Below, in pieces: positions 1 to 12,041 of a DNA stretch of 64,000 nucleotides. The translations under genes and the position numbers were made by a program. Source of the stretch: Sycobia sp. Sy_11 (taxonomy: Eukaryota > Arthropoda > Insecta > Hymenoptera > Epichrysomallidae); the NCBI GenBank assembly GCA_018907035.1, contig JACCIC010000098.1, forward strand, positions 1,504,501-1,568,500. Reading direction: 5' to 3'. How positions within the stretch are numbered: position 1 is the stretch's first letter; each line of letters starts with the position of its first letter. The notes beneath the pieces are model-generated. The model had not been told where the DNA came from and did not search any database. It saw nothing but the letters and a program-made list of their open reading frames with translations.

Positions 1-449
1 TGCGCTCTACTGCCACTCATTATCTTATTAAATGTTTAAAAGCTTTTAAAGAACAATCGATAATTTAAATTCGTAAGCATTTTCATTTATTTCTTTTTAA
101 TACCATACTATATTTTTATATAATATTTACATGCGCATCTTTATTGATTAAATGTTCTTTACATTTATTTTTTTAAATTTATAAAGTTACCAGCTAAAAG
201 TAAATAGTTGGGTACAGAATTTTTAAACTAGATGTGTTCATATTTCTTTTGGAAAATTTCACAGTGCTTACAAAAAAAAAAGAATTATCTTTATAAATAT
301 GAAGTCGTAGAATATAATTAAATTTAAATACCGAAGCTACGTTATAGCTTGCACAATTAATTTTTAATGCGCTAGATAATGTATACGGTTTAATCGAAAT
401 AAAAAGTTTCATTACTATTGATGCATAAAAACAAAATATTTATCGAGAA
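1..449. other. AT-rich upstream flank of the IR gene
   Basis: AT-rich sequence with no recognisable exon. An in-frame TAA at 426-428 lies 24 bases before the receptor start codon, so the receptor frame does not extend further upstream as one exon. I see no clear TATA plus initiator pair. A 5' untranslated exon could lie here or outside the window. Confidence 0.5.
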
Positions 450-2246
450 ATGATTCGATTTTATAGGCTAATTTGTAATTTAATTATAATAATTAATTGC
501 AATAATCTGGTAAACTTAGTAGTCTGCAACGAGTTTAATGAAATTATCAGTAGAATTATATATAAAGAGGAATGGTATCAAGTCATCATTTTTTTCGATA
601 ACGATAAATTCGTGATTAATGCAGAAAGAAATAAAATATTTGGAAAAATCATGTCTAAACAGCCGACGGTTTTAATTAACATAGCTGGCATTGAACCGAG
701 CATCTGGCGAAGATTGAGGGCATTGAAAAATCAATACTCCCCGCGTCCTTCATCACTGTATATTATCATGCAATACGAGCATCAATTTCTGTTTCGGAAT
801 CTGAAATATCTCATAAGTTCCGTGGCTCGCTTTTCAGCCTATTCGAGCAGACCGAAGTGTTTAGTTATTTTCTTCAATGATTCATCGAGCCCCGCCGCAT
901 CCCCGGCGATTCTGCGACGAATTCTTCTGTACGCCTGGTGGGAAAAATTCTTGGACTTTACGATCACGACCTTCAATGGCGACGGTAGCAGCGCGGTCTC
1001 GCATTACAACCCCTTTACGTCGAAGTATCTGGAGGTCACGGGACAGTCCAATCCCGAGCTTTTTCTGGACAAGCTGAGAAACATGAACGGATACGTGATC
1101 AATATTGGGTTCATGAAGAAGCCTCCGAAATTACAGCTGAAGCGAATACGCGGTAGGCCGAAGGGCCACGGCGTGCACGTGAATTTCATCGAAACCCTGG
1201 CCACCCTCCTCAACTTCAATGTCAATTACGTGGACGACGCCAAGGATCTGACGCCGGACGAGTACGTCAATAAAATATTCAACGCCGAGGTGAACATGTC
1301 GTCGCTGATGACGATGATCAGCTCCGAGCAGTACGATCAGGAATTGCTGACCGGCAAGGCTCTGGTGCCAGCGCGCGTTCGCATGTACGTGCCCATATTT
1401 TACGAGCCGAGAGCAATGAATCTCCAAAATATCGCCCCGCTGCTGGGACTTGCGCTCGCGAGCGTCACCGCGCTCGTCGCGATAGCCAAGACCTTCAATT
1501 TCACGAAAGAACTCTGGACGGTGCTGTACGTACTGCAAATTTCGCTGGGCATCGCGGCGGCCGGGAAGCCCCGCCTGAAGAGGGAGAGGATAATCTATCT
1601 GTCCGTCGTCCTGGCCTCGGTCAACTTCTCCACGAACTTCTTCGCCTATTTCTCGAACGAGAAGGCGATCAGGCGTAATCAGGTGCGCTTCGACGCTGCG
1701 GAACAATTGGCGAGGCCCGCGCTGCCGCTCTACGTCCAGAACACGATGGCGAAGACGCTGCTGGCAAGCGGCAATTTAACGGGCGAAAACATCATCACCA
1801 CCGTGTCCAGCCAAGAGTGCGTAATGATCGCGGCCGAGAGGAGGGATCGCTTCTGCCTGTCGGAGTCTTATTACGCCAAGTACACGGTCGACAAGTATCA
1901 TCTGAAAATCGGCAGGCCGGTACTGAAGGAGGCCAGTCCCGTGCTGTATCTGGATTTTTACGCTTTCGTTTACGAGTACGGATCGCCATTCGTGGATCGT
2001 TTCGACGACGAATTTCGAAGAATACTGGAGTCGGGCTTTTATGCGAATTGGAAGGCGAGTTATATTACGATTAAGAAGATGTCGAACTACAGGGACAAAC
2101 TTAATTACAATAATAGTAAGGATTTGAATTACCTGCTCACCAGTATCTTGAGCATCGGATTTATCATTTCTATTCTTATATTCATCCTTGAAATGTTCAG
2201 CAGGCCTTGTCAAGTGATTCAAGTGTGCTTTTTTGAAAGACGATGA
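450..2246 (+). CDS. Divergent ionotropic receptor (IR), single exon
   Basis: Intact 598-residue frame. The layout matches insect IRs, ligand-gated cation channels related to ionotropic glutamate receptors that usually act in dendrites of chemosensory neurons. Residues 8-26 are hydrophobic and look like a signal peptide. Residues about 213-320 resemble the first ligand-binding lobe (S1). Hydrophobic segments follow at 327-347 (M1), 353-371 (pore loop, with LWTVLYVLQISLG) and 380-401 (M3), then the second lobe (S2) at about 402-555 and a last membrane helix at 560-582 (M4). The strongest signature is SPFVDRFDDEFRRILESGFY at 512-531, which has the S2-end pattern of iGluRs and IRs (SP, D, hydrophobic-rich, ESG). 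The glutamate-receptor SYTANLAAF motif is absent, as in divergent IRs. Length fits the family. The start is the first ATG after an in-frame stop at 426-428. Ligand and subfamily cannot be told. The first ~400 bases are much more AT-rich than the rest. Confidence 0.9.
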   Translation: MIRFYRLICNLIIIINCNNLVNLVVCNEFNEIISRIIYKEEWYQVIIFFDNDKFVINAERNKIFGKIMSKQPTVLINIAGIEPSIWRRLRALKNQYSPRPSSLYIIMQYEHQFLFRNLKYLISSVARFSAYSSRPKCLVIFFNDSSSPAASPAILRRILLYAWWEKFLDFTITTFNGDGSSAVSHYNPFTSKYLEVTGQSNPELFLDKLRNMNGYVINIGFMKKPPKLQLKRIRGRPKGHGVHVNFIETLATLLNFNVNYVDDAKDLTPDEYVNKIFNAEVNMSSLMTMISSEQYDQELLTGKALVPARVRMYVPIFYEPRAMNLQNIAPLLGLALASVTALVAIAKTFNFTKELWTVLYVLQISLGIAAAGKPRLKRERIIYLSVVLASVNFSTNFFAYFSNEKAIRRNQVRFDAAEQLARPALPLYVQNTMAKTLLASGNLTGENIITTVSSQECVMIAAERRDRFCLSESYYAKYTVDKYHLKIGRPVLKEASPVLYLDFYAFVYEYGSPFVDRFDDEFRRILESGFYANWKASYITIKKMSNYRDKLNYNNSKDLNYLLTSILSIGFIISILIFILEMFSRPCQVIQVCFFERR

Positions 2247-2447
2247 TGATGAGCTCGTTCTGCTGAAAATCTTCTTTATATACTTTGTACAGTGTCTCCT
2301 CGTGCTAAATTTACCGTTGGAGCAAATTCTTAGTAATCTGATTACTGCTTTCAAATTGTGAACAACGCTTATATTTACAAATAGGTGTTTTAAAACATAA
2401 ACGACAATAGAAGAAAAATTGGACTGAATTTGACTGGACAGTTACGA

Positions 2448-2453
2448 AATAAA
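2448..2453 (+). terminator. Poly(A) signal for the IR gene
   Basis: AATAAA lies 202 bases after the receptor stop codon and is followed within about 15 bases by a T/G-rich stretch (2462-2480). This is the usual arrangement of an animal cleavage and polyadenylation signal. Confidence 0.55.
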
Positions 2454-3360
2454 AATACTTATTATTATTTGTTGTAATGTATATTAATACATAAAAATTT
2501 TTAATTATATGTTAAGCGTTATATTCTTTCGTGTTTTCTTATATCTTTTTTAACAATATTTCTTTTCAAATTTCTTCTAAATTTTTTTCACAAACTCTAC
2601 ATGCACATTTTTTCATGAATTTGATTAATTTATTATTTGAATGAATCATATACTTTAGTGGACTACCTTGATATTTATTCTATAATTTTTCTTTAATTGG
2701 ACGTAAATATATAACACTGATGGATTACGATATCAGCAACTTTTATAAAAGTTTAAATGTTAAATGGTAAATATTAAATGTTAAAAGCTTAAAATCATCT
2801 TTTTAATACTGGACTATTATATAAAGTTAAATATTCAAGCAATAAATTTGCTAGAGGATCTATAAATAAAAACTCTTAAAGAGCGGATTGTTTTCTAATC
2901 CTAATAAAATGACAAAGTCAAAAACGAAAAAGCCATTTAAACTCCACATAACAGAAAATAATTCATTTTATAATTACTTAATTATACTAGTAGCTTAATT
3001 ATTACGAGATGCTGTTTCTCATTATTCTATTAATATCGAAAATAGGAAAATCAAAAAAATCAGTATGTTTACTCGTTGGATCAATAGATCATTTAAATAA
3101 AAAAAAAAAAAAATTCGTTATGAAAAATCGATAGAGGAGCTAATGAAAACTGAGAAATACGCGAACTGGATCGTAAAGTTTAGTAATGCGCCGTAAAATT
3201 CTACCATTCTTGTTCCCGCGCGCGTCCGGTTGCCGTACAACTGGGATCTCGGATCGAAGTGATCGAGGTCAATCATAGAGACTTTATACAGATACAAAAG
3301 AAAACTGTATTATATAAACAAATACGTATCCTACGTAATGGATGATATAAATATAACAAT

Positions 3361-3362
<2 letters not shown>

Positions 3363-3398
<36 letters not shown>

Positions 3399-3419
3399 CC
3401 TCTCTCTCTCTATCTCTCT
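3363..3419. repeat. (CT)n microsatellite
   Basis: Imperfect CT array interrupted by CTAT and CCC steps. Confidence 0.95.
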
Positions 3420-4152
3420 AGCTCGCTCGTCCCGAAGGCGCAAATAAATTTCAAACTCGAATTCTTTTTCACGTTACCGTGGCCTCAATCCACGAATTAG
3501 CATACAGAAGCTCTGCTCTATCGTGCATATTAAAGAAAATTACGGCAAGCATCAGTTTCCAATATATTGTATACGAAAAATAAAGAACAGAGAAACGAAT
3601 GCGTGTTTTACGTCCTACAATTTAAATATTTGTACAAATTAATCAACGTCGCGTTATTTCAGATCGAACCTTGTAATTCTAACAAATCGCGAAGTCCGTC
3701 AGCGAAAGAGATTCTCTACCGTCCTGAAGCAGGCGCAATACCAAAGTTATTAATAGAAACTTTTATTTTACCATGTCGTTAAAAAATAATAATCTAAGAT
3801 CAGCAATAACAACGACAACAACTGCAACAACGACCAAAGCCTAATAAACTAATTTCGAAAGGAATTCATGCGAACGAAGGCAGAATTTTTTTCCACTTTT
3901 GCATCGAGTAGATTTTGCACAATTTTAACGGACATCGAGATACACGACAACGAGATTTCGAATTTATCGTACAATGCTAAACATTGTAGTTTAGAGTTCC
4001 GATTGGGCGGAAATTCGTTAAACAATTCCTTGGGTCCGAATAGCTGAAATCAAATCATCGATTTGCATCTAATTATCCCAGTGTCATGCATTTGAATTTT
4101 TAAACGAGCTGGAAAAATTCTGAAGAATTTGTAGAAAATATAGTGATCGAAC

Positions 4153-4156
<4 letters not shown>

Positions 4157-4215
<59 letters not shown>
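4157..4215. repeat. (TG)n microsatellite
   Basis: About 29 uninterrupted TG units, the longest pure TG run in the window. Confidence 0.97.
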
Positions 4216-4218
<3 letters not shown>

Positions 4219-4963
4219 CTGTACCACAGACATTGATGATTCGAAACGATTTTCTAAAAGAACGTTACTGGTATTAATTATTCGTTTCTAAAAGAAACTG
4301 AAGGATTGAAAAAATATCTAGATGAAAATCTACATATTATCACTTGATTTTAATATCGTGTTGCAAAACTGCAAGTATTCTAGTTCTATTACGAATGAAA
4401 TTAATCTATTATGAAATGCATGTAAGAGATATAGATATGAATTCGGAATAAATTAAAAACTAGTAATAAGTTTAATGAATTTTACAACCAATGCTTTGTA
4501 AAATAACTCAAATTAAACATTTGTCAATGGACAAAGAGTTATTCGCAAATTGTTTTTTTTTTTTGTAAATATTGATAATCTATTGTCAATATTTCAAAAA
4601 TCCCTAGGATTTTACGATCTGAATAATTTGGACATTTTTGGTTTTTTTTTTTCATTATTTATCTATACTGTATTATCGAGGCATTACTTTGCAAAGCGGA
4701 AGCGTTTTACAAATAACAAATAGACGCGTCAAAGACATACCGAGTCAGTAATCACGGTAAAATGATCAAAATTCTTCCCCCTTTTCTCAACACATAATTA
4801 GCCCTGATTTTAATCTACTTTATCGTAGCCCCGCTTTTTCGGCTAATCAACATTTAACAGTAGAACAATGCAATTATGCTGATTTTGATACTGTGGAATT
4901 CTATCGTACTAGTCGATGAGATCGTCGAAAAACCAGAATTAACGAATAAATGAAGAACATATC

Positions 4964-4970
<7 letters not shown>

Positions 4971-5001
<31 letters not shown>
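4971..5001. repeat. (GA)n microsatellite
   Basis: About 15 uninterrupted GA units. Confidence 0.95.
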
Positions 5002-5003
<2 letters not shown>

Positions 5004-5990
5004 CAGCTTTACCGATGCATTTAAAGAAAAAAAAAAACTATTCGTACAATTGACTTTGATGTAAAAAATATTTCGTTCTTCGAGAATTAAACTCTTATTA
5101 GAAACGTCTAGTTTCAGAAACGATTTTTCTAGCAACGTATACAATTGTTCAAATGGAATTTCAGACACGCAGAATTTGAAGACAGTTGCACGCATTTTCT
5201 AATGATATCGATATCTCTATATTTCAATAATATTAGTTCTTCCACTCGATTATAGACATACTTCGTTTAACCTCATGAATTATTATCATTATTAGTGGGC
5301 TTGATTGCATACACCCTCTGCAGTACGAACAGCTATTGTGAAGTTACATATTTACAATGACCTATTACTGGGCTATATTATTCAAAATTATTTTGCAAGT
5401 ATTCAATTAATACATACACAAAATCAATTGCTCTGTCTTATTGTTTTATTAAAATCTGTTATATTAGATGGCTTTATAAATTAGCTATCATGTTAAATAA
5501 AGAATTAACAGGATAACTTATTGATTTAAATCATTCATTAATTATAACTCGTAGTTTTTCAATAGATTCGAGATATTTTGCACTCAACGAATAAAATTAC
5601 AATTATTACTTGAATAAATTATCTGAACGCGTATGTTTTTTTAATCAAATAACAGCGAGGCCATAAATGACACCTCGCTAAATCAATTTTTTTTTTTTTT
5701 TTTTTGTCGATCGACATTAAATTTCCGATCATACGCGTTTTTCCGAATTCAAAGAAGAGCAATAAAGTATTATTTGAAATTATAATTTCACCGTCAATCG
5801 GTAATGGCGTAGTTTTGTTCTGAAAATTCATTAAGTTTAAAATAACTCGTATGAATATGAACGCCGCCTCGGGCCCAAGCGCTAAAACTCTTGGATAATG
5901 CATCGTTTCTCAAGTAAAAGCTACTTACAAAGTATAAATACCGATAATAATAATTATCAGTACTCCCCATTCATTCGTTTATTGCTATCT

Positions 5991-5996
5991 ATATAT

Positions 5997-6067
<71 letters not shown>

Positions 6068-6068
6068 C
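5991..6068. repeat. (AT)n microsatellite
   Basis: AT array with scattered AC steps. It is followed by a CpG-rich patch at 6140-6225. Confidence 0.97.
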
Positions 6069-7040
6069 ACACGAAGAGAGAAATAAGTAGCCAACACAAA
6101 ACCAGTCCTATTTGTAAATTGTAAAACAATAAAAATGCCCCAGCGCGCGTCAGAGCGCGTCACGCGGTTTCTCGGTAAAATTCGCCCCCTCCCTCTCCCC
6201 ACACGCCCACGCGTCTCCGTCGGAATGGAATATTCAAAAATTAATTTTCTTACGTATCATATCAATGTAATATTTTGTATAAGGAGAAACATTTTCTAAA
6301 AAAAAATTAAAAATTAAAAAAGTAAAAATTCTGATATTGTCAAGTATTTCGATCGCATGCGGTAACAAATCTAAAAAATTACCATCGTTTCTATTAAATT
6401 TTACTAGATTAATGGTAAATTATATCAACTCGTCCTTTATAAAATTTTCGATAAATTATGATTGTTTTTCAGATTTTTACGATCTGTGTTCTAATTACTT
6501 AAGAGAATTGTAATTTTCAACAGAAAATTTTTCCCAGTATATGTAGATACATATATTTTTATTTGTTTATCTATCGTATTATTTACGTAAAGTGAGCTCT
6601 TAACTCTTAAACTATCATCTAACAAAGCACATGGCTGAATTATCCTTCTATAAATTCGTTGCATATTATGTACCTATAATATTCGTTCATTTGCGAATAC
6701 ATCGCGAATACATTGCGAGCACGTTATATTGTAATAATTTAGCTCGAAAAGTTTCCGATATATGCGTCGAGCGTTGAAATTTGTCTCAGTTTAATCTATT
6801 ATTTAAGTAAATCGATTTACAGAAGAACAAAACAACAATTTTAAAGAAAAATCAATGATTTAAGTCGACAGCAGCGTTTGCGAAATTCTGTAAAAAAATA
6901 ATAGGATAATTATCGGATAATAGAGGAATGCGCGGCGTAATATAGCTCGTTGTTGTTTCCAAAAAGTGTAAATTTAATTTGTCTTTTAAATAATAATGTA
7001 TGTTTTTAAAAACAAACAGTATTGTGTTTACATGTATATG

Positions 7041-7044
<4 letters not shown>

Positions 7045-7094
<50 letters not shown>
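7045..7094. repeat. (AT)n microsatellite
   Basis: Uninterrupted AT array in AT-rich DNA. Confidence 0.97.
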
Positions 7095-7097
<3 letters not shown>

Positions 7098-10000
7098 AAC
7101 AAATAGAAGAACTTTTTGTCATACGTAACAGCTTTGAAAAAAGAGTAAAATTTTTTTTTAACACTGTAGCCAAATTACAGATTCGATAATTACAAATGAT
7201 TGGCACTATTACGGACAATTGATATTTCAAGTAAAATTACGCAATAAGAGGAATATTGTCAAATAATCGTGTGTGGCTGAAAGAAACAAAGAACTATTAT
7301 ATCGCTGTGACAACAGATAGTTTTGTGACTTGTCGAATCATATTCTGTCACGCGGAAAAATATGATAACAAAATTTTGCAACGCCAAGTCGGAGAGCTCG
7401 TCCTAAGTTTCACTTTGAGTTTTACGCATTCAATTGCGATTCAGATGTTGTTCTAATTAGGATTTCGCGTGAAGGATTCGCGTGAAGCTCTAGTCAAAAT
7501 TGCAGAATCAAAAAAAAAAAAAAAAAAACAATAACAAAAACAAAATCCAGATGTAAAAAATCATGTGAAATCCTTAAAACGAAATTCAGCTTTACGTATT
7601 CCTTTTTAAATCCATATTATTATATTCACGCAGAATTCGAAAAACATTATAAAAATAAACGACGATGAAATTGCGAATGCAAAATGAAAATAAAACTATA
7701 CATTGTCATTTTTCGCTCGAGAAGAATTCACCAATTACTCGTCAAATTTCAGTACAAGTTTGACTTTGTATTGAATAGATTTTTTATTCGTAAATCGATG
7801 AATATTTATTTTTAAATATGCACCAATAGATGGGACTTGCGCTGACACCCTAGTAAAAAAATTCTCTCTAACAAAAAGCGACACTATGAATTCAATACGA
7901 TTATTCTTATACATTCATTCCAGATTCACATCGACGTCGAGATAAAGGAGGTTAAAATTTAGAAAAATACACAGAAAAATCTCGTATTAAGACTTTGAAA
8001 ACACGTTCTATATATTATGACATTTTTATTCTACGTTTATTATGCTTATACGATATACTATATCATACTATATTTGCATATATTATTTTTTTTACCTTTT
8101 ATATTATATTACACGATATATTATTATAACTTATTTGGCTTTTTACTGCCAAGGGGAGTCTGCAATGGCCGGGTAGCCAATCCTTACCATGGGGATTATA
8201 TACATCAAAGATGATAAAAAATTAATTTTTTTTTATATAAACATTGTTCTTGTTCAAATGAAACTTCTTTACATTTATTTTTAACTATACTGCGCGATAT
8301 AGCATTTTTTATTAAGTAATCTCTACAGTATAATAAATACTTGACTCTCTGTTGAACACTTTCAGTACATGATTTATTACACGATTTCTATATTGTAATA
8401 CAACTTTATATTTACATAAGATTATAAAATTGTATAATATTTCTCTAATAAAATACAGTTGTAATCAAAAAATGTATATCTAGCTTAACACACGAATTTA
8501 ACGATAATATTTTATCTAAATACATACAAATTTCTTTTGAGAAATAAATTATAATCATTGAATGTAATAAATTGAAGATAAACCAATTACGAATGAATAT
8601 ATATAATAATTTTTTTAAAGAAGCCATACCTGGACGAAGTGCGCAGATAATAAGAAATAAAATGAAAACAAAATAATTCATTGAGGTAAGGCTTCTTTAG
8701 AGAATAATTATGTGTGTGTGAGTGTATCTGTGTAGCCAAAATTGGTGTACCTTTAATTTATTAGATTCAATTATTTAAACATATTAATCAACATAAATTT
8801 TTAGGGATTTATATAAATTATTATCATTAATTTCATTGCTTTAGGTATATTTTATAAGTTTTTCTACAGCAAAAATTATACGATTCAATTATAGAATTTA
8901 AAATTATAGAAATCAATTTCTAATCTTATACATCATTGCATCAGTAAAAAGATATCTAATAATATAATCATACTTATAATAATATAATCATACAATAATA
9001 TAATCATTCTAATAATATAATAGATCATCATAGTAAATCGTGTATTCAGAGAATCGAAGAGGATCGAGTATTCGATTAATGCATATTAAATTAACGAAAT
9101 GTAAAAATATTTTTTCATAAATTATGTGTTTAAAAATAAAACAACATAAATAAGCTCCATTGAACAAAAAAAAAATTAAAAGATTCCGTTTTTCATCGTA
9201 TTTAATGCATATAATCTACGTGGATGTGATTAGTTATCCGGTCACTGTATACTACCCTTGTAAGTAGTTTTTATAGTGTATGATGCAACCAGGGCCGTCT
9301 TTGGCGTTGGGGAGACTTGAGGCCTACATTTCAGGCGGGTTTATATATGTGTTTTATTTTATTATCCAATCCGTTCTCTAGCATTAAATTAAAAATAAAA
9401 GATAAAATGAAACATTGTGTTTTAACAATACATTACTCCTGTCACTTGTTTTCTATATTAAAAATTTGTTTACCGGGACACAGAGGGTCCCCTGAATAGC
9501 CGAGTCGTGGACACCTATATTAAATACGACCCCGAATGCAGCAATGTCAGTTCTAATCATTAAAAAAATAGTGGAATTGGAATTTTTAAAGATATGTATA
9601 ATCCAATAAAAAAAAGTATAAAATATCTATTAAAGATATAATGAAATTTGTGCAATGGTGTAAAAAATCAGAAGGTAATCCGTGTTTGGACCTTACATGT
9701 AAATTTCTAAAACTCATCTATTTTGAGGGTCAAAATCATTTTAGTTTTTTTTTTTTTCTTAAACAGATTTAGTCGATACTTCAAAATGGACATTTTTACG
9801 ATCAAAATTTTCATATACTATTATATTACACAATATTACTACAAATTAAGTAGATTTTTGTGTGATACGTTTTCCAAGGACATTAATCGAAAAATCATTC
9901 GTTTTTTTGAATACATAATCTATTGGACCATCGATCAATAATACTCATCGGTATCAGAATCAAATAATATCTTATATATATGTACTAATGTAACAAAGAT

Positions 10001-10129
10001 ATACAGCCTTGGCCACGCGTGTACTTCCTCGCCTGATCGGCTTCTTTTTTGTTTTTTTTTTTTTTGTTTTATTATTAATCCTCCAACTTACCCAAACGAC
10101 CAGACCGCAACTGAGTCGAATACAGACAA

Positions 10130-10430
10130 AATAACGAGGATAGGGGGGGGGAGAACGGGTAAAAAGAGCGCGCGGCACACGGAGCAGCCGTCTTCCGAAT
10201 CTCGGCTCGGAAAACCCGTCGTCCGTGGCCGGCAAGCAATGACGAACGAAACGACGCTGCTATTGGACTCGCCCGCCTCGATTTCGGGAAAACGGCGTGG
10301 AATAATTTGCCTCTTAAGCGCACATTAAGCGGTCGGCAATCACGAGTCTTCGGAGGTTCGAACGGTTCGAGGAGGCCCGCCCGGGCCCACGGAATGACAT
10401 TTTTCGGGAAGTGTCAACAAGCTTTCGACA
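10130..10430. promoter_or_regulatory. CpG-rich island, promoter-like
   Basis: GC- and CpG-rich island in AT-rich surroundings, with an ATTGG (inverted CCAAT) at about 10261. No TATA box or start codon with donor could be tied to it, so direction and function are unknown. Confidence 0.25.
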
Positions 10431-10566
10431 CGAAACGCATTAGAAGGCTGATATCTATCTTGGATTATTCGACATTTCCATTTTTTTGTTTTTTTTTGTT
10501 GTTTTTTTTTTTTTATTAAAATAAACACATCAATGAAAATCAGAGGCGATACGAATCTCTGAAAAA

Positions 10567-10779
10567 TCCTTCTTAATTATATACTTCGTTATTTAATAAT
10601 AATAACCTTAGATTAACAACTCGTGATAAAAACGCGAGTGTTGAGGATGATTTACTGAGGATTGCAATAATATCCTTCTTAATTATACATTTCATTATTT
10701 AATAATAATAACTTTATATTAACAGATTGTGATAAAAACACGAGTGCTATGGATGATTTACTAAAGGATTGCAATAAAA
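10567..10779. repeat. Imperfect 106-bp tandem duplication
   Basis: Two head-to-tail copies (10567-10672 and 10673-10779), about 85% alike by eye. Both begin TCCTTCTTAATTATA and end near GATTGCAATAA. The second copy contains the start of an exon-like frame described separately. In the first copy the matching AACAG splice acceptor reads AACAA. Confidence 0.85.
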
Positions 10780-10829
10780 TTAAGAGCGAACTGGACGAAC
10801 GAAAAATGAAAATAGAGAGAAAGCCGAAG
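10726..10829 (+). CDS. Possible internal coding exon, coiled-coil-like
   Basis: A 104-nt open stretch follows a TTATATTAACAG acceptor-like site and ends AAG before GTATAA, a weak donor. It would enter one base into a codon and leave on a codon boundary. The 34 full codons are rich in K, E, D, L and I (for example MDDLLKDCNKIKSELDERK), as in a charged alpha-helix or coiled coil. The next in-frame codons are GTA TAA, so without splicing the frame stops just past the end. No family is recognised and no neighbouring exon was found. It could be a captured gene fragment, since its first third lies in the tandem duplication. Confidence 0.2.
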
Positions 10830-11449
10830 GTATAATTGAGATCGGAAATCAGATCGTTTCGATAAATCACGTAATGACCATTATATTCGACAACCAATCG
10901 ATAGATTATCGTTTTTCATCTATCAAACTTTGTCATAATACTGAGAGCCTACTAATCCTACGACACCCAAGGACTCTGCCACATCGACATTCGTTTACAA
11001 TTAATGCGGATTTCTTAACATTTAAGAAATGTGCTCTTCCACCTCGATTTCGTCAAGTACGAAAATAAAAAAAAATAAATAAACAAGCGTTTCTAACCTG
11101 AAAATAATGTATTCACGCCCGAAAATCCATTTGCTATTAAAATGTATTCCGACGTGAAAACGTGCGGCATGAGAATCCTCGGCCGATGCAACGGAATCAT
11201 TTTGCTCGTGAATTAACGAGCTTGTTTTTTATTATTATACATCTGCTTTTAGGGCGCTTCGTATCTATCTGATCGGCTCAAGGTACATATTTTAATCTGA
11301 TCCGAAGGAAGAAAAAAAAATTATGTTTTTCAAACATTATTTTCAAACGTCGGACGCTTTGAAAATTGTAACGAAAAACCAAGATGACAAAATAGCGCTG
11401 CGCGCGTAAGAAAATGGCCACAGAATACGCTTATGTATATGCACACACA

Positions 11450-11452
<3 letters not shown>

Positions 11453-11504
<52 letters not shown>

Positions 11505-11507
11505 TAC
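11453..11507. repeat. (AT)n microsatellite
   Basis: Long AT array just after a short (CA)n run. Confidence 0.97.
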
Positions 11508-11960
11508 AGTCCTTTTTGCGGTCGAGGCGCCTCTATAACAGTAATAAGCATTAATCCTTATAAGGCTTTACTTGCAGAGCAGCAGGTGCTATTAACACAG
11601 TTAGTTCGTAGCTTTGTGTTAAAAATAAATAGAAAGTTATACTTACGATAATTCTTTATAATTTACGTATCCTGAATTTTGCCAGTGAGGTCTCGGCGAA
11701 CTTTTTACGTATACTTCGCTCACCGGTGCGCTTAAAAGTTTCGAAATTTTCGTAAACAGATGTGAGTCGATCTGTCGTTCTTAATGTATAATGATAATGT
11801 TTTAATTGATATTACCAATGAAAAACGAAAGAAAAAAATTATAATGCAATATATTTTAAAAATCTCCCGACATTGAAAATATATTTTCTCAGTGCACTTT
11901 CGTAATCAAATTTATAACAGGGAATGAATAAAAAGTTCAGATTCCAGGCGCGCGTTGTAT

Positions 11961-11993
11961 GCATGTATGTATGTATGTATGTGTGTATATATG

Positions 11994-12034
<41 letters not shown>
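11961..12034. repeat. Compound (ATGT)n/(AT)n microsatellite
   Basis: Five or so ATGT units run into a pure AT array starting near 11995. The tetranucleotide part probably arose by point change within an AT array. Confidence 0.95.

Positions 12035-12041
<7 letters not shown>

Larger units (their letters stand above)
2460..9990. other. AT-rich gene-poor stretch with simple repeats
   Basis: No convincing exon on either strand. It contains (CT)n, (TG)n, (GA)n and two (AT)n arrays listed separately, plus a short CpG-rich patch at about 6140-6225. A moderately GC-rich patch at 3180-3290 and two short complex patches (8140-8215 and 9290-9530) might be old repeat fragments but match nothing I can name. 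Confidence 0.5.

Noticed and set aside
1131..1706. Long minus-strand frame inside the receptor (191 codons), with a similar one at 1776-2354
   Set aside because: Both are antisense shadows of the GC-richer part of the receptor exon. Their translations are rich in R, H, Q and G with no domain.
8140..8215. Complex patch ending in CCATGGGGATTATATACATC, sharing CCCCTTGGCA with 20970 on the opposite strand
   Set aside because: Only about ten bases are shared, so no repeat family can be supported.
9293..9335. CAGGGCCGTCTTTGG string like a hAT-type transposon end
   Set aside because: No matching inverted end or target duplication was found within the following kilobases, so it stays a similarity of one short string.
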